From Silene noctiflora (Eukaryota > Streptophyta > Magnoliopsida > Caryophyllales > Caryophyllaceae), in contig VHZZ01000233.1 in assembly GCA_009801015.1 (NCBI GenBank), positions 208,327-234,628 on the forward strand: a stretch of DNA of 26,302 bases, given 5' to 3'. The notes under the pieces were generated by a model that was given only the letters and a program-made list of their open reading frames with translations, made no database searches and was not told the DNA's origin. Shown piece by piece: positions 17,582 through 26,302 of the stretch (within the stretch, counting starts at the first letter, position 1; every line of letters begins with the position of its first letter). The translations under genes were made by a program, and so were the position numbers.

Positions 17582-19965
17582 TCAAAAGGCGAAGCTCATG
17601 GTAACGAGATAGGCAGCGGACGCAAGAGCAACCCCAGTCCCCAGAGCGATGGGGCCTGCAGCACGTTTAGGCATGACAAGACCGTAAAGTAACATCATGA
17701 AAGCAGCCTCATTCATTTTCATGAGTGTCTTTCCTTTACCAGAGGTCACCATTCCAGAAGTGATCAGCTGATAAATATTCTGCATAGTCGCCCCTGAAAA
17801 CAGAAGCCCTATTTCTGGTTTCACTATCTTTGCAAAATATTCATTTACATGTCCAACATATTGACTACACTTCATCCTCCACCCACTTATACTGCCAAAA
17901 TCTATCTTGGGGGTGAGCGTGACTCCGCTTTCCTTTTTGCTGACATCTTCATCTATTAAATTTTCCTCTGTGACAACATGAATGATCTCCAATACACTAC
18001 CTCCATCCTAACAAACCAAATGATGAGATAACTTTTAGTGTTGGGTTATTAGGTTAAAAGAAAGCTCTCAGTGAATAATATAACGAGGCTAAACCGTGGC
18101 AGATTTTGTAGTAAATGTGGAAGGGTATAAATTCTTTCAACAACTAACCGTAAGTTTATCAAAATTACCAACTTGTGCTAGCACGGGACAAATGCTTATA
18201 TACTAAAATGTGCATGAAGTTGAAAATAGAACAATGCGGCTAGCTAGGCACATTCCATCTAAGGTGTACTTGGAAGGATTTGGAGCATTCACGAGTGTTC
18301 GAGGAATTGGGAAACTAGTTCAAATTATTTGGTAAAAAGGATTTGGACGATCAACAGGGAAAGGAGATGAGAAAAATGCCGGAGATATCACAAAATGAAG
18401 CTAAAGACAGGGGAGGGATCAATATTTAAGAGCTTTTGTATTGAAGAATTTTGTTTATTACACAGAGAAAGTTAGCTCAAGCAGAGGTAGAAAAATTTAC
18501 AACGAAAGGTATTCCAGAAAGCTCAAGGGCATGTATAACTCTTTGCTTGAGGGCACCATCACCATAAACTGCAACGCAAGAACCTACATAAAATTCAGAG
18601 CAGAATTATATCAGAAGTCAAACCAATCATAGAAACTTTTGAGGAAATTGTACAATAAAAACAATGAAGTCGAATTATCATTTTGCGAGTCTACCCACAT
18701 CTGACAATTAACTAGTCGCGTATTGATTATTATAATCCATTGTCCATTGGTTGCGTTAAAGTCTCCTAAGAATCGTCATAGGTAGAGTTCATCTTTAATC
18801 AGTGAAATTCCACATAGTAAAAGCGTTTTCCTAAGCTTTTGGACACAGCGAATATTATGAGAGCTGCATCAACTTTATTGCTTTAGAGAGAACTAAAACA
18901 ATGATACTTTCTTCTAAATGTTCTAAGCTAGAACGATGATCTGATGTGAGGAGGAAAAGAATTTTGCCACTGCCCTTAAGGCTTATCTCCAATTCTCCAC
19001 TCAGATCTCGAAAAAAAAAGGATTTAACAATAATGCGCCTCGGTGCCACTCAGGTGCACCTCAGGTGCACCTCACTAATTGCGCCTCGTGCGCTTTAGGT
19101 GTGCCTTTTAAATCCCATACGCCTCAGACAATTTGAAGCGATTTGGCTGCACCACAGTGTGCCTCAGGCACGCTTTTGTAAACTAAGGCCTAGCCAAAGG
19201 TGAAAGTGATTTAGAGAGTGTAAAGAATAATATCCCACATAAAAGCCTAAATGACCGATAAGAAGATATCTTTGAGAGTTGAGACTTAAAAAAAGGGTTT
19301 GATGCATGAAATTCTTTTTTTTTTTTTGGGGGGTGCCTTGATATATGAAATTTTAGTAAACACTAAAAACCAACAGAAAATGGGTACTAGAAATTTTCAA
19401 TCTTCTGGCCCTTGAGCCTTGACTACAAAAAATGATGAAAATTTAAGTCCCATGTGTCGGAGTAACTCTTACTCTTTACTCGTAGTCAACTGTCTAGTGG
19501 AATAACTTGCACAATCCTCGACATGGAACTTTCTTAAGGACGGTAAATATTAGACAATCAAACCACTGTAAAAAGTTTACACTTATCTCAGAACGAAACC
19601 ACATGTTGGCTTGATTCTTAAGCCACAGAACCTGTTTTCACACCTATCACTTCAGTTTCAAAAAACAAAACTAAAAACTCAGGGTTGCTAAAAAAGAAGC
19701 AAAAGGTCCAGAAAATTCAATGAATCTAGGTAAAGTTCAATAAAGTTCTTGAAAGTCAAGCATAAATTAAACCTCAGAATTTCAAGTACAGTTTAACTAA
19801 AGCTGAACAAAAAACAAAGTTCAGCAATATTGAATAAACAAGAGAAAGACGGGAAGGTGTACCGAGATTAGCAGGGATGTCCAGCTTAGTAGCTGGCACA
19901 CTCATCACTGCGACAACCTTGATGCCATCTAATGGCTTAGATGCTTGTCCTGTCATGTTTTCCAT
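17582..19965 (-). CDS. A3: three-exon protein lacking the 18-aa repeats
   Basis: Paralogue of A1; family not recognised. The model is join(19863-19965, 18501-18583, 17582-18007), minus strand, 203 aa. Exon 1 (MENMTGQASKPLDG...) ends at G|GTACAC. Exon 2 is 83 nt, one codon longer than in A1 and A2, with a TATGTAG acceptor and a GTT|GTAAAT donor. It reads SCVAVYGDGALKQRV and then a LELSGIPFV end. Exon 3 opens with DGGSVLEIIHVVTEEN. No 18-residue repeat is present; the region before the C-terminal domain holds only one RMKCSQYVGHVNEYFAKI segment. The conserved domain (128-203) includes QNIYQLITSG, GKGKTLMKMNEAAF, MPKRAAG and a hydrophobic tail. The open frame continues upstream of MENM, but that part is not kept in A1 or A2, so MENM is taken as the start. 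B3 starts 296 bp away. Confidence 0.7.
18008..18500 (-). other. A3 intron 2 (493 bp)
   Basis: Between the GTAAAT donor of exon 2 and the TTAG acceptor of exon 3. It shares blocks with the other second introns (for example 18150-18200 with 1705-1755 and 10755-10815). No extra exon is seen. Confidence 0.5.
18584..19862 (-). other. A3 intron 1 (1279 bp), includes a GCGCCTC repeat
   Basis: First intron of A3. The part 19240-19860 aligns with the first introns of the other A genes. The part from about 18660 to 19210 has no counterpart in A1 or A2 and appears to be inserted; it includes the GCGCCTC-rich repeat at 19034-19190. A T12 plus G6 run lies at 19317-19334. No exon is seen. Confidence 0.45.
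19034..19190. repeat. GCGCCTCAGGTGCACCTC-type degenerate repeat
   Basis: Short variants of GCGCCTC, CAGGTGCACCTC and GTGCCTCAGGC recur in a 157-bp stretch inside A3 intron 1. Such GCGCCTC-rich tracts are frequent in plant intergenic and intronic DNA. It is absent from the introns of A1 and A2, so it was inserted or has expanded in this cassette. Confidence 0.5.
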
Positions 19966-20261
19966 TTGTTTTTGTTTTACAGAAAAAATTATATGAAAAG
20001 TGTATTTCAGTAGTGATGACTGCGCCTTCCTGATGTGTCTGTGAAAGAATAGGCAGACAAGCACTTCTTCTCCATCTAAGTCAAACGAGAAATTTCGTTG
20101 CAAATGCCAAGGGTAGACCATATTACTTTGACTAATATAATTTTTATGTATTTTTAGGTGAAATGTCGCTACCATCAAAGACTTTGGTATAACTTGGAAG
20201 GTCACATGTCGCTACCACCATGACTTTCATACAACTTTGAACAAGTAAGAGATCAACCAAA
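19966..20261. promoter_or_regulatory. A3-B3 bidirectional promoter with a doubled box
   Basis: A 296-bp spacer. The box begins at 20163 (ATGTCGCTACC...GACTTTGGTATAACTT) and at 20206 (ATGTCGCTACC...GACTTTCATACAACTT), 43 bp apart. In this second box and in that of B4, the TATAACT end has changed to ATACAACT. Confidence 0.58.
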
Positions 20262-20615
20262 ATGATAATTAAAACATACATACCATTTCAGAGCACTTCT
20301 TGCACAGCATATATGGCGAAAACACTCAAGGAAGGAATTCATGGTGAGAAGCAGAAGACAGTGAATGGCTTGCTCATGACCACTCTTATGGCTAACTTTT
20401 TATTGGAAGGGCTAATGTTCATGCTGCGTGACCTGCAAACAGCGGTGATCAGAGCAACCAAAATTACTCTAATCATCGCCTTTATCAGCTCTCTTCTGGC
20501 AACACTCATCAAACACCAAAATAACTTGAGGTTTACAAGGCTTTGCTCCTACTTATCAGTAGCATGTCTCCTGACATCAGCGGGACTACTCCTTTCGAGC
20601 TTCATTGAAAGTTGA
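20262..20615 (+). CDS. B3: 117-aa protein with three hydrophobic segments
   Basis: Paralogue of B1 and B2; family not recognised. It begins MIIKTYIPFQS and keeps YMAKTLKEGIHGEKQ, then hydrophobic segments at about 36-54 (GLLMTTLMANFLLEG), 67-83 (TLIIAFISSLLATL) and 94-114. The loop between segments 1 and 2 (LRDLQTAVIRATK) is basic as in the other copies, although the residues differ. The last 35 residues, from NNLRFTRLCSYLS to SSFIES, are the same as in B2. The 3' flank again has GTAAGT, at 20677. It lies 296 bp from A3. Nothing suggests it is inactive. Confidence 0.76.
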   Translation: MIIKTYIPFQSTSCTAYMAKTLKEGIHGEKQKTVNGLLMTTLMANFLLEGLMFMLRDLQTAVIRATKITLIIAFISSLLATLIKHQNNLRFTRLCSYLSVACLLTSAGLLLSSFIES

Positions 20616-21228
20616 ACCCTAGAAATCGGAAAGCGGAACTTCAATCACAATGGTAGCATCAACTCAAATAAATACAGTAAGTCTTTTGTGTCTTGGATGC
20701 AAGATTTATATGAAAATACAACTACTAGATAATTCTCTGTGCTATTTCTATATCTGGTTCATCGATGCAAGTATATTTGATTTAATTCAGAGCTATGGAA
20801 TACTATAAATTTCTGTTTCTGTAAGGTTTATGTTTGTGTTTCCTGGACAATTGTGTAAGTGGATCCCAATCTTATCATTTATTAAACATCTGGCTGTGGT
20901 TTAAACAAAAACAATATCTCAATTCAATTCTTATGTAAGGACAAAGTTAGGCAAGATAGTTTCAAAAGAGTTGGCAGTGGTATCCCCCAATTTTCTTAAA
21001 TTTTTCAATGTATACGATGAGTATGAGTATTCATTCCAGACATTCAGGTCGCCGAGGCCAGTACCACAATCCGCAATCCCTCAACACCTTAATGGCGGTT
21101 CAGTTGCACACTGAAGTTGAAAGAATTTTTTTTACAGAACTACCAAACTGACGCAAAATATTTGAATTGGAATTAAGCCGAATCTCCAATTATGAGAAGG
21201 AAAAGTGGGAACAAATTATAATTGCAGT
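20616..21228. other. B3 downstream region
   Basis: Probable 3' untranslated and flanking sequence of B3. It is recognisably homologous to the same region of cassettes 1 and 2 up to about 21020, but with many more changes. The 77-bp open stretch shared by cassettes 1 and 2 is lost here. A GTAAGT at 20677 and an AG at 20858-20859 are kept. No further gene is seen. Confidence 0.4.
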
Positions 21229-21773
21229 TGTCGCCTGATCTATCGGCTTAAGCTTGGGTTGCAACTCATTTATAAATCAGGCTAGTCAACTTAACTCTAG
21301 CCCACCAGTGGTATTAGAGTCGATAGACAATGTGTGAGGTGGGCCAATTGTGATTGAAGATCCGAGGGCAGCTTGCCAGCAGGTGCGGCATCAATGGCCA
21401 GAGACCAAGGCCCTCAAATTTAGGATCGTGAAGATTGATGGCAGTGCAGCAACGTCTCCAAAATTCGATTGTGCTATGTTAATCAACATGCTACCACTCG
21501 CCTTACTCCCCACGATTACTCAACTAAGACATTGTTTCGGCAGACTTTGTATCTGTTTTAACTTAACACAGAATGGTACAAGGGAGCTCAATAACGCATG
21601 TGTCATGCGCGCAGAGAGACGTCGTATATTTCTTACATATGTGTATTAAGGGTCTTACAGTTAATAAAAAGTCGTTTATTAAAGCGGGCATGACCTCACC
21701 GTTATCAGCTTAAACTTTTGGTTTGAGAGCAACTGCAACTAATTTATCAATCGGGTTATCCAACTTAAATTCT
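21229..21773. mobile_element. Possible small LTR element (TRIM-like), degenerate
   Basis: A diverged direct repeat lies at 21229-21300 and 21691-21773; both copies contain ATCRGCTTAAR, then TTTATMAATC and a CAACTTAA end. Right after the left copy comes TGGTATTAGAGTC (21309-21321), close to the TGGTATCAGAGC primer-binding site complementary to initiator Met tRNA. The order of repeat, primer site, about 370 bp and repeat fits a terminal-repeat retrotransposon in miniature. The repeats are short and poorly matched, so the call is weak. Confidence 0.35.
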
Positions 21774-22019
21774 CGGCAAAAAATTCTTTTTTTGTTTTCA
21801 TTATTACGGAGAAATTAGCCCTGTATACATGTGATAGCATTCAAACCACGAACCTCGCACAAGATCGCTCTTGACGAGGCTTAAAACCTCAGACTTTTGC
21901 AAAACCTCATAGGCAACACATGAAACATCAAATTAAGCAAAACCCAGAAAAATGAATTCAATGAAATACACAAACGAAAATTAAATCACAGTTCGAAAAA
22001 ATAGCAGTAAAGTAAACGA
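21774..22019. other. Intergenic, nothing recognised
   Basis: Non-coding AT-rich DNA between the LTR-like remnant and the last PSA3-like relic. The final 60 bp (AATTAAGCAAAACCCAGAA and following) match the DNA found beside the other relics (7235-7300, 15930-15990), so this is the former first-intron side. Confidence 0.35.
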
Positions 22020-22195
22020 ATTACCTTCCCATATCGAAATTGGAATTCATAGGCAACGATTCAATCATTTCACTTGCAAAATTTGAGATTGAATTCGTGT
22101 TTTCTGTGTATGCACTTGCTACGAAACAATTAATTCTCCCAATTCTTGAAGAAATTGATTTTGGGGAAGTTTTACGGTTTAGATTACAAACCGTT
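22020..22195 (-). pseudogene. Relic of PSA3-like exon 1 (copy 6)
   Basis: The minus strand keeps the part coding for the VKAYIEN/FASK area (ACACAGAAAACACGAATTC), then a deletion, then the exon end with a GGGAAG|GTAATT donor. The N-terminal part and the IANDEGG to FAEFR part are gone. Its deletion differs again from those of copies 1 to 5. Confidence 0.5.
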
Positions 22196-22354
22196 TAACC
22201 CCGTGATCAGCCGGAACCATCTGCGGGTGATGGCCCGAACCGCCAAAAGGCAAAAGATAAACACTTGTCTTTGCTTTAGAGTTAAACCGTCTTAATCGAG
22301 GTGTAAAAGCCGCCTTAAGTTAAGACTATCTTAAAGAAAATAAAAGAGTCTAAC

Positions 22355-22808
22355 TAGTGGTGATAACGACCTGAGCCGAGCCGAGCCAAGCTTGGCATTG
22401 CTCAGCTTGTGCTCATGAAATAAAACTCGAGCTCGAGTTTTCTTGAACTTGAAAAAATTGAGCTTGTTACCATGCTCGCGAGGTTTAGCCCGAGCTCGAA
22501 CCACACAAGCCTTTATATAATTATTAAATTGTCAATTTTTTTTTCCGATAGTTTCAATAACAAGATTCAGAGATTATAAATAGAAACATTTGACAAATCA
22601 ATAAAAACATTTGATATGATTAGACAAAGATATTATCACAATAAATGTTCTTAACAAATAGGTGCAATTTTTTTTTATCACGAGCAGCTCGCGAGTTTAT
22701 CGAACCGAACAAACGCTTGCTTGGCTTGACTCACTAGGTTATTGAGCCGAGTTTTGATCGAGCTAAACTCAAATTGTTCGTGAACTGTCTAGTCTCATTA
22801 TCACCCTA
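22355..22808. mobile_element. 454-bp non-autonomous hAT-like element
   Basis: The left end TAGTGGTGATAACGA and the right end (minus strand) TAGGGTGATAATGA are inverted repeats. Flanking 8-mers AGTCTAAC (22347-22354) and GGTCTAAA (22809-22816) agree at six of eight bases, as expected for an old 8-bp target duplication. The inside contains many GAGCCGAG and GAGCTCGAG variants, on both arms, and no coding region. An 8-bp duplication with a T-A-G start fits hAT-derived elements. Confidence 0.55.
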
Positions 22809-22816
22809 GGTCTAAA

Positions 22817-23398
22817 CCCGTTATGGTCGATCGTGGCACTTAGCTGGGTTTGGGCCGGGCCCGTGCAAAAAACCAGCCCCCTCGTAAAGAATGTGGCCAT
22901 ATTTTGCCTGCCCAAGGCCATCCATTCCGGGTTAAAAAAGGCTTTTAGTGCTACATAAACTTATTAGTTTAAGGCAGAAAATGCGAACATGTTAGTGATC
23001 TACGAGTATGAATGAGTATCACGGATATGTAGTCAGTGTGCTCAATGAGTCCAGTTATGGAGTTTTTTTTCATCATCTATTGTTTTTCCGGTAAATCAAG
23101 AATGCATCATATATTTCACCGTGATACAGTAAGCCTGGGCCGAATGCGAGACTCCCTCGCTAGTTTAACACCCTACCATAAGACTAGAGGAGGAAAGAAA
23201 GGTCTTCCTTTCGAATTCAAGTCGTCTGAGATGAAACCGTATCTTGTGTGAAACACACCCTGCCTGACAACAAACATGCATCACAATAAATCCCCAGCAT
23301 ATCTCACAAGACGCACTACGACGGTTCAAATTATCGACACAGATGAAACTCCTTGAATAAAAACAAGAACAATTATTTTCATATATTCAAGGTGTGGT
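22817..23398. other. Intergenic and probable A4 3' UTR
   Basis: Non-coding. Positions 22820-22930 are GC-richer (GGGTTTGGGCCGGGCCC, CCAGCCCCCTCG) and resemble the degenerate intergenic tracts of other cassettes. From about 23285 (AATCCCCAGCATATCTCAC, then AGACGCACTACGACG) the sequence corresponds to the 3' flank of A2 at about 9670-9700. The open frame at 23036-23251 is not supported. Confidence 0.4.
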
Positions 23399-25842
23399 TT
23401 AAAAGCCGAAGCTCATGGTAAGGAGATAGGCAGCAGATGCAAGAGCAACACCGCTTGCCAAAGCAAAGTGCCCGGCAGCACGTCGAGGCATGACGAGGCC
23501 ATAGAGTAGCATCGCAAAACAAGCCTCGTTCATTTTCATGAGTGTCTTTCCCCTGCCACTGGTCACCACTCCAGAAGTGATCAGCTGGTAAATATTCTGC
23601 ATAGTTGCCCCTGCGAACAGGAGCCCTATCTCAGGTTTCGCTATGTTTTCAACATAATCATTTGCGCATCCAACACATGAAACAAACTTCTTCCACCAAC
23701 AATAAGTACCGGCTGCTTCATATACCTCATCTACCTGGGAGTTGAGCATGCCTCCGTTTTCCAAATTGATGTACAATTCATCCTTCAACTTTTCCAGCGT
23801 TTCAACAGGAATGACCCTCCCCCATGCACAAGCTTCATCCTAACAAACCAAAATTTACAAGAACTATTAGTATTACCTTATTAGGGTAAACAAAAGTTTT
23901 CGATGATTTGACATAACGGGCCTAAATCGTGGCAGAACTTCTAAAAAATTGACACCTATATATTCTGATTAAAATTATCAACGTGCTAGCATGGGCCAAA
24001 TGTTATATGTAAAATGTGTATGAAGTTGTAGAGCCAATGCGGCTAGCTAGGCACCTTCCATGTATTTCAAAAAATTTGGATCATCATCAAGGGTTCGAGG
24101 AATTAGGAGACTAGTAGTATTACTAGAAAGCCATTAATTAAACCATCTTAATCAAAAGCCCAAGTTGATGGTTTAAGTTCAACCAATGGCTTTATTATAA
24201 CTATCTCAAATTATTTGGCATTTAATCATCAACAGAAAAAGGAAGGAAGGAAGGAGGAAGGAGGAAGGAGACGAGAAAAATGTGGAAGGTTTCACAGAAA
24301 ATGAAGTTGAAAAGGGGGAGAGTGCGAAATTTTTATTTTTTTAAAAAATCGTTTCTATTGCGATATGAAGGATTTTGTTTATGAAATACAGTACATTATT
24401 CCTTCTTCTTGGAAGAATCTTGTTTACAAAATAGAGAAAGTTTGCTCAAGGAAAGGTAGAAATATTTACAAAGATAGGCATTCCATAAGGATGGTTCAGG
24501 CTCTGTTGAATTCTTTGCTCGAGATCAACACCATCAATATCAGTAATGCAGAAACCTATGCAAAATACAGGGAGGAAATACATCAGAAGTCAAAAACATC
24601 ATATAAACTTTAGAGAAATAAAATAACTAAAACTGAAATAAGCCCTAAAACAAAAAATTGTGCATGATGATGAACAATTGATGATAATTAGATGTTCCTT
24701 ACAAAGCTTGAAACACATTCTTCGTCCTACACAAGTAAATCAGACAAAACAAACCTGATTCAGGAAACACAACTTAGCCGATGCCTTATTGCGAACTATT
24801 TTTCAGTCTTATAGTGATTTTAAGTGTAAGCCATAGATGAGAGTTTTCGTTCAGCTATCCCTCGTGTGAGAGGATAGCTTATTCTTTTATATGGGAGTAT
24901 TGTTTTTAAACTATCTCTCAGTCTTGCTAATACCATTTATAGCATATGTTCAGGAAAACAGAGTTGCCATAGTGAACTATCTTAGGTTTTCATCAGAAAA
25001 TGGCTAGGTTGCTTTACATCTTTGTCTGAATAGACATGGCGAAATCTACTCTAAGTTACTTGTAAATAAATGCCTAAATGCCTAAATGAACGACAAGAAG
25101 ATTGAGATTTAAAAAAAGGTTTGATGTATGAAATTCTAGTAAAAACATTAGCCTAACAGAAATGGGTACTGATACTTCAATGTTCGATGAATTTTTAGTA
25201 AAAACATCAAACTAATGGAAATGGGTACTGATATACTTCTATGTTCAGATCCTTCACTAAAAAAAAGATGAAATTTCAAGAGTTTCGTACCCACTGGTAG
25301 TCAACTTTCTAGCAGAAAAACTTGCACAATCCACTACATGTATCTTTCTTCAGGGTGGTAAATTAGATAATCAAATCACTGAAAAGTAAGTCTACACTAC
25401 ATGTCCGAACCAAGCAACATGATGGCTTGATTTATTAAGCCATAGAACATATTCTCACACCTATCACTTCATTCTAAAAAAAATTAAACAATAAAGGATA
25501 CTAAAAAGAAGCAAAAGATCGAGAAAATCTCATGAAATTCAGCTAGGCACAATTTAATAAAGTTCTTGGTGGAGCCAAGCAAAAAATAAACCTCGGACAT
25601 TTATGAACAGTTCAATTAAAGGCAAGTAAAAATTAATGTTCTGGAATATTTACTAACTAGCTTAGCATATCTTAATTAGTACTTCGTAGTACATAGTACT
25701 TGATTAAATAAACGAAAGTATTACCAGGATAAGCACGGATGTCCGGCTCGGTAGCTGCCACACCCATCTCTGCGGCAACCTTGATTTCGTCCAACATCTT
25801 ATCATTCAACATATTAGATGCTTTTTGTGTCGTATTCTCCAT
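23399..25842 (-). CDS. A4: three-exon protein with a single repeat-like unit
   Basis: Paralogue of A1; family not recognised. The model is join(25725-25842, 24470-24555, 23399-23839), minus strand, 214 aa. Exon 1 is the longest (118 nt; MENTTQKASNMLNDKMLDE..., apparently with a short DKMLDE-type insertion) and ends at G|GTAATAC. Exon 2 (86 nt) reads FCITDIDGVDLEQRI and ends TTT|GTAAAT. Exon 3 opens in phase 0 with DEACAWGRVIPVETLEKLKD, one copy of the unit that is expanded in A1 and A2. A WWKKFVSCVGCANDYVENI segment leads to the conserved domain (139-214), here with two changes to Cys/Ala (NEACFAMLLYG) and GRGKTLMK instead of GKGKTLMK. Hydrophobic segments flank MPRRAAGH. It may represent the form nearest to the ancestor before repeat expansion, which is inference. 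B4 starts 307 bp away. Confidence 0.7.
23840..24469 (-). other. A4 intron 2 (630 bp) with foldback and GGAAGG tract
   Basis: The longest second intron. It contains the small foldback at 24127-24193 (listed separately) and a GGAAGGAAGG microsatellite at about 24240-24272. The remainder is homologous to the second introns of the other A genes. The plus-strand open frame that begins at 24365 runs antisense across exon 2 and is not called. Confidence 0.5.
24127..24193. mobile_element. Small foldback (MITE-like) insertion
   Basis: AAAGCCATT...AAACCATC at 24127-24147 pairs with GATGGTTTAAG...AATGGCTTT at 24167-24193, giving a hairpin. In A3 the corresponding intron runs directly from ACTAGTT to CAAATTATTTGG (about 18316-18331), without this stretch, so it was inserted in cassette 4. 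The exact target duplication is unclear. Confidence 0.45.
24556..25724 (-). other. A4 intron 1 (1169 bp)
   Basis: First intron of A4, aligned in blocks with the others (for example 25000-25040 with 2745-2790). A local tandem duplication is visible: TTAGTAAAAACATNA followed by NTAANRGAAATGGGTACTGATA occurs at about 25136-25172 and again at about 25195-25232. No exon is seen. Confidence 0.45.
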
Positions 25843-26149
25843 TTGTTTTTGAGGTCTTAAAAAATCTAATGAAATGTGATTATTTTGGTAGTGCTGAACT
25901 GCTGACTGAACCTTCCTTGATGGGTCCGTAAAACAATAGGCAGAGGAGTTACTTCTTCCCCAACAATTTGAAACGACGAAGTTTCGCTGCAAATGCCAAG
26001 GGCAGACCACTTCACTTGACTAGTATAAGTTTTATGAATTATTGGGTGAAATGTCCCTACCATCAAGACTTCGGCATAACTTGGAAGTCATATGTCGCTA
26101 CCACAATGACTTTCATACAACTTTGAACAAGTACGGGATGAGCCAAACG
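25843..26149. promoter_or_regulatory. A4-B4 bidirectional promoter with a doubled box
   Basis: A 307-bp spacer. The box begins at 26051 (ATGTCCCTACC...GACTTCGGCATAACTT) and at 26092 (ATGTCGCTACC...GACTTTCATACAACTT), 41 bp apart. Open reading on the minus strand continues through part of the spacer, but not in the same way in other cassettes. Confidence 0.58.
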
Positions 26150-26302
26150 ATGATTAAAACATACATACAATTTCAAAGCACTTGTTGCACAGCAAATATG
26201 GCAAAGGCACTCAAGGAAGGAATTCATGGTGAGAAGCAGAAGACAGTGAATGGCTTGCTCATGACCACTCTTATCGCAAACTTTTTGTTGGAAGGATTGT
26301 TG
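26150..26302 (+). CDS. B4: partial, 51 codons before the window end
   Basis: Fourth copy of the B gene, cut by the end of the window. It reads MIKTYIQFQSTCCTANMAK, one codon shorter at the start than B1 to B3 (ATG ATT instead of ATG ATN ATT). It continues with ALKEGIHGEKQKTVNG and the first hydrophobic segment (LLMTTLIANFLLEG). No stop or frameshift occurs in the visible part, so the copy is probably intact. Family not recognised; B4 is divergent from A4. Confidence 0.7.
   Translation, partial: MIKTYIQFQSTCCTANMAKALKEGIHGEKQKTVNGLLMTTLIANFLLEGLL

Noticed and set aside
19774..20205. N-terminal extension of A3 exon 1 upstream of MENM
   Set aside because: The frame upstream of MENM is open in A3 and partly in A4, but is shifted or stopped in A1 and A2. 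It is better read as promoter and 5' untranslated sequence.
21350..21649. 99-codon plus-strand frame
   Set aside because: It lies inside the LTR-like remnant, has no recognised motif and no counterpart in other cassettes.
23036..23251. Plus-strand frame of 71 codons
   Set aside because: No homologue in the other cassettes and no motif; located in degenerate intergenic DNA.
24365..24613. Plus-strand open frame starting MKDFVYEIQY, with a relative at 18441-18632
   Set aside because: It is shared by cassettes 3 and 4 only; in cassettes 1 and 2 the same frame has stops and shifts. It lies antisense to A exon 2, which is phase-consistent in all four cassettes.

Overview
The window looks like nuclear DNA of a flowering plant, probably a eudicot and possibly Caryophyllales, though I cannot fix the order. 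The reasons are AT-rich intergenic DNA, GT-AG introns of plant type, several plant-type non-autonomous transposons, and degraded copies of an exon that resembles the chloroplast photosystem I assembly gene PSA3. I see no bacterial operons, no rRNA or tRNA genes and no CRISPR array.

The main structure is a tandem array. A cassette of two divergent genes occurs four times, with the fourth cut by the window end. In each cassette a minus-strand gene ('A') has three exons and encodes a 203-345 aa protein ending in a conserved 76-residue membrane-like domain. About 300 bp from its start codon, on the plus strand, begins an intronless gene ('B') of 117-118 codons with three hydrophobic segments. Cassettes: 1 (A1 704-3612, B1 3919-4275), 2 (A2 9804-12691, B2 12992-13345), 3 (A3 17582-19965, B3 20262-20615), 4 (A4 23399-25842, B4 26150 to the end). 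I recognise neither family, so no function is assigned. The three-exon model of A rests on four paralogues: exon 1 always ends in phase 1, exon 2 (80, 80, 83, 86 nt) always restores phase 0, and exon 3 always opens in phase 0.

The A-B intergenic regions act presumably as bidirectional promoters. All four contain the same box twice, 41-43 bp apart. A1 and A2 differ from A3 and A4 in carrying an array of about six 18-residue charged repeats in exon 3.

Downstream of B, the array holds decaying sequence. It includes six minus-strand relics of a PSA3-like first exon with different internal deletions, and a 620-bp block that is identical base for base in cassettes 1 and 2 (6123-6742 and 14811-15430) while its flanks are clearly diverged. 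There is a Helitron-type 3' end at 297, a 408-bp inverted-repeat element with an 8-bp target duplication whose empty site survives in cassette 2, a hAT-like element at 22355-22808, and weaker SINE-like, short-LTR-like and foldback remnants.

The A and B genes travel together through every duplication, share a promoter region, and both encode small membrane-type proteins. Co-expression and physical partnership are therefore reasonable inferences, but nothing in the sequence proves them.
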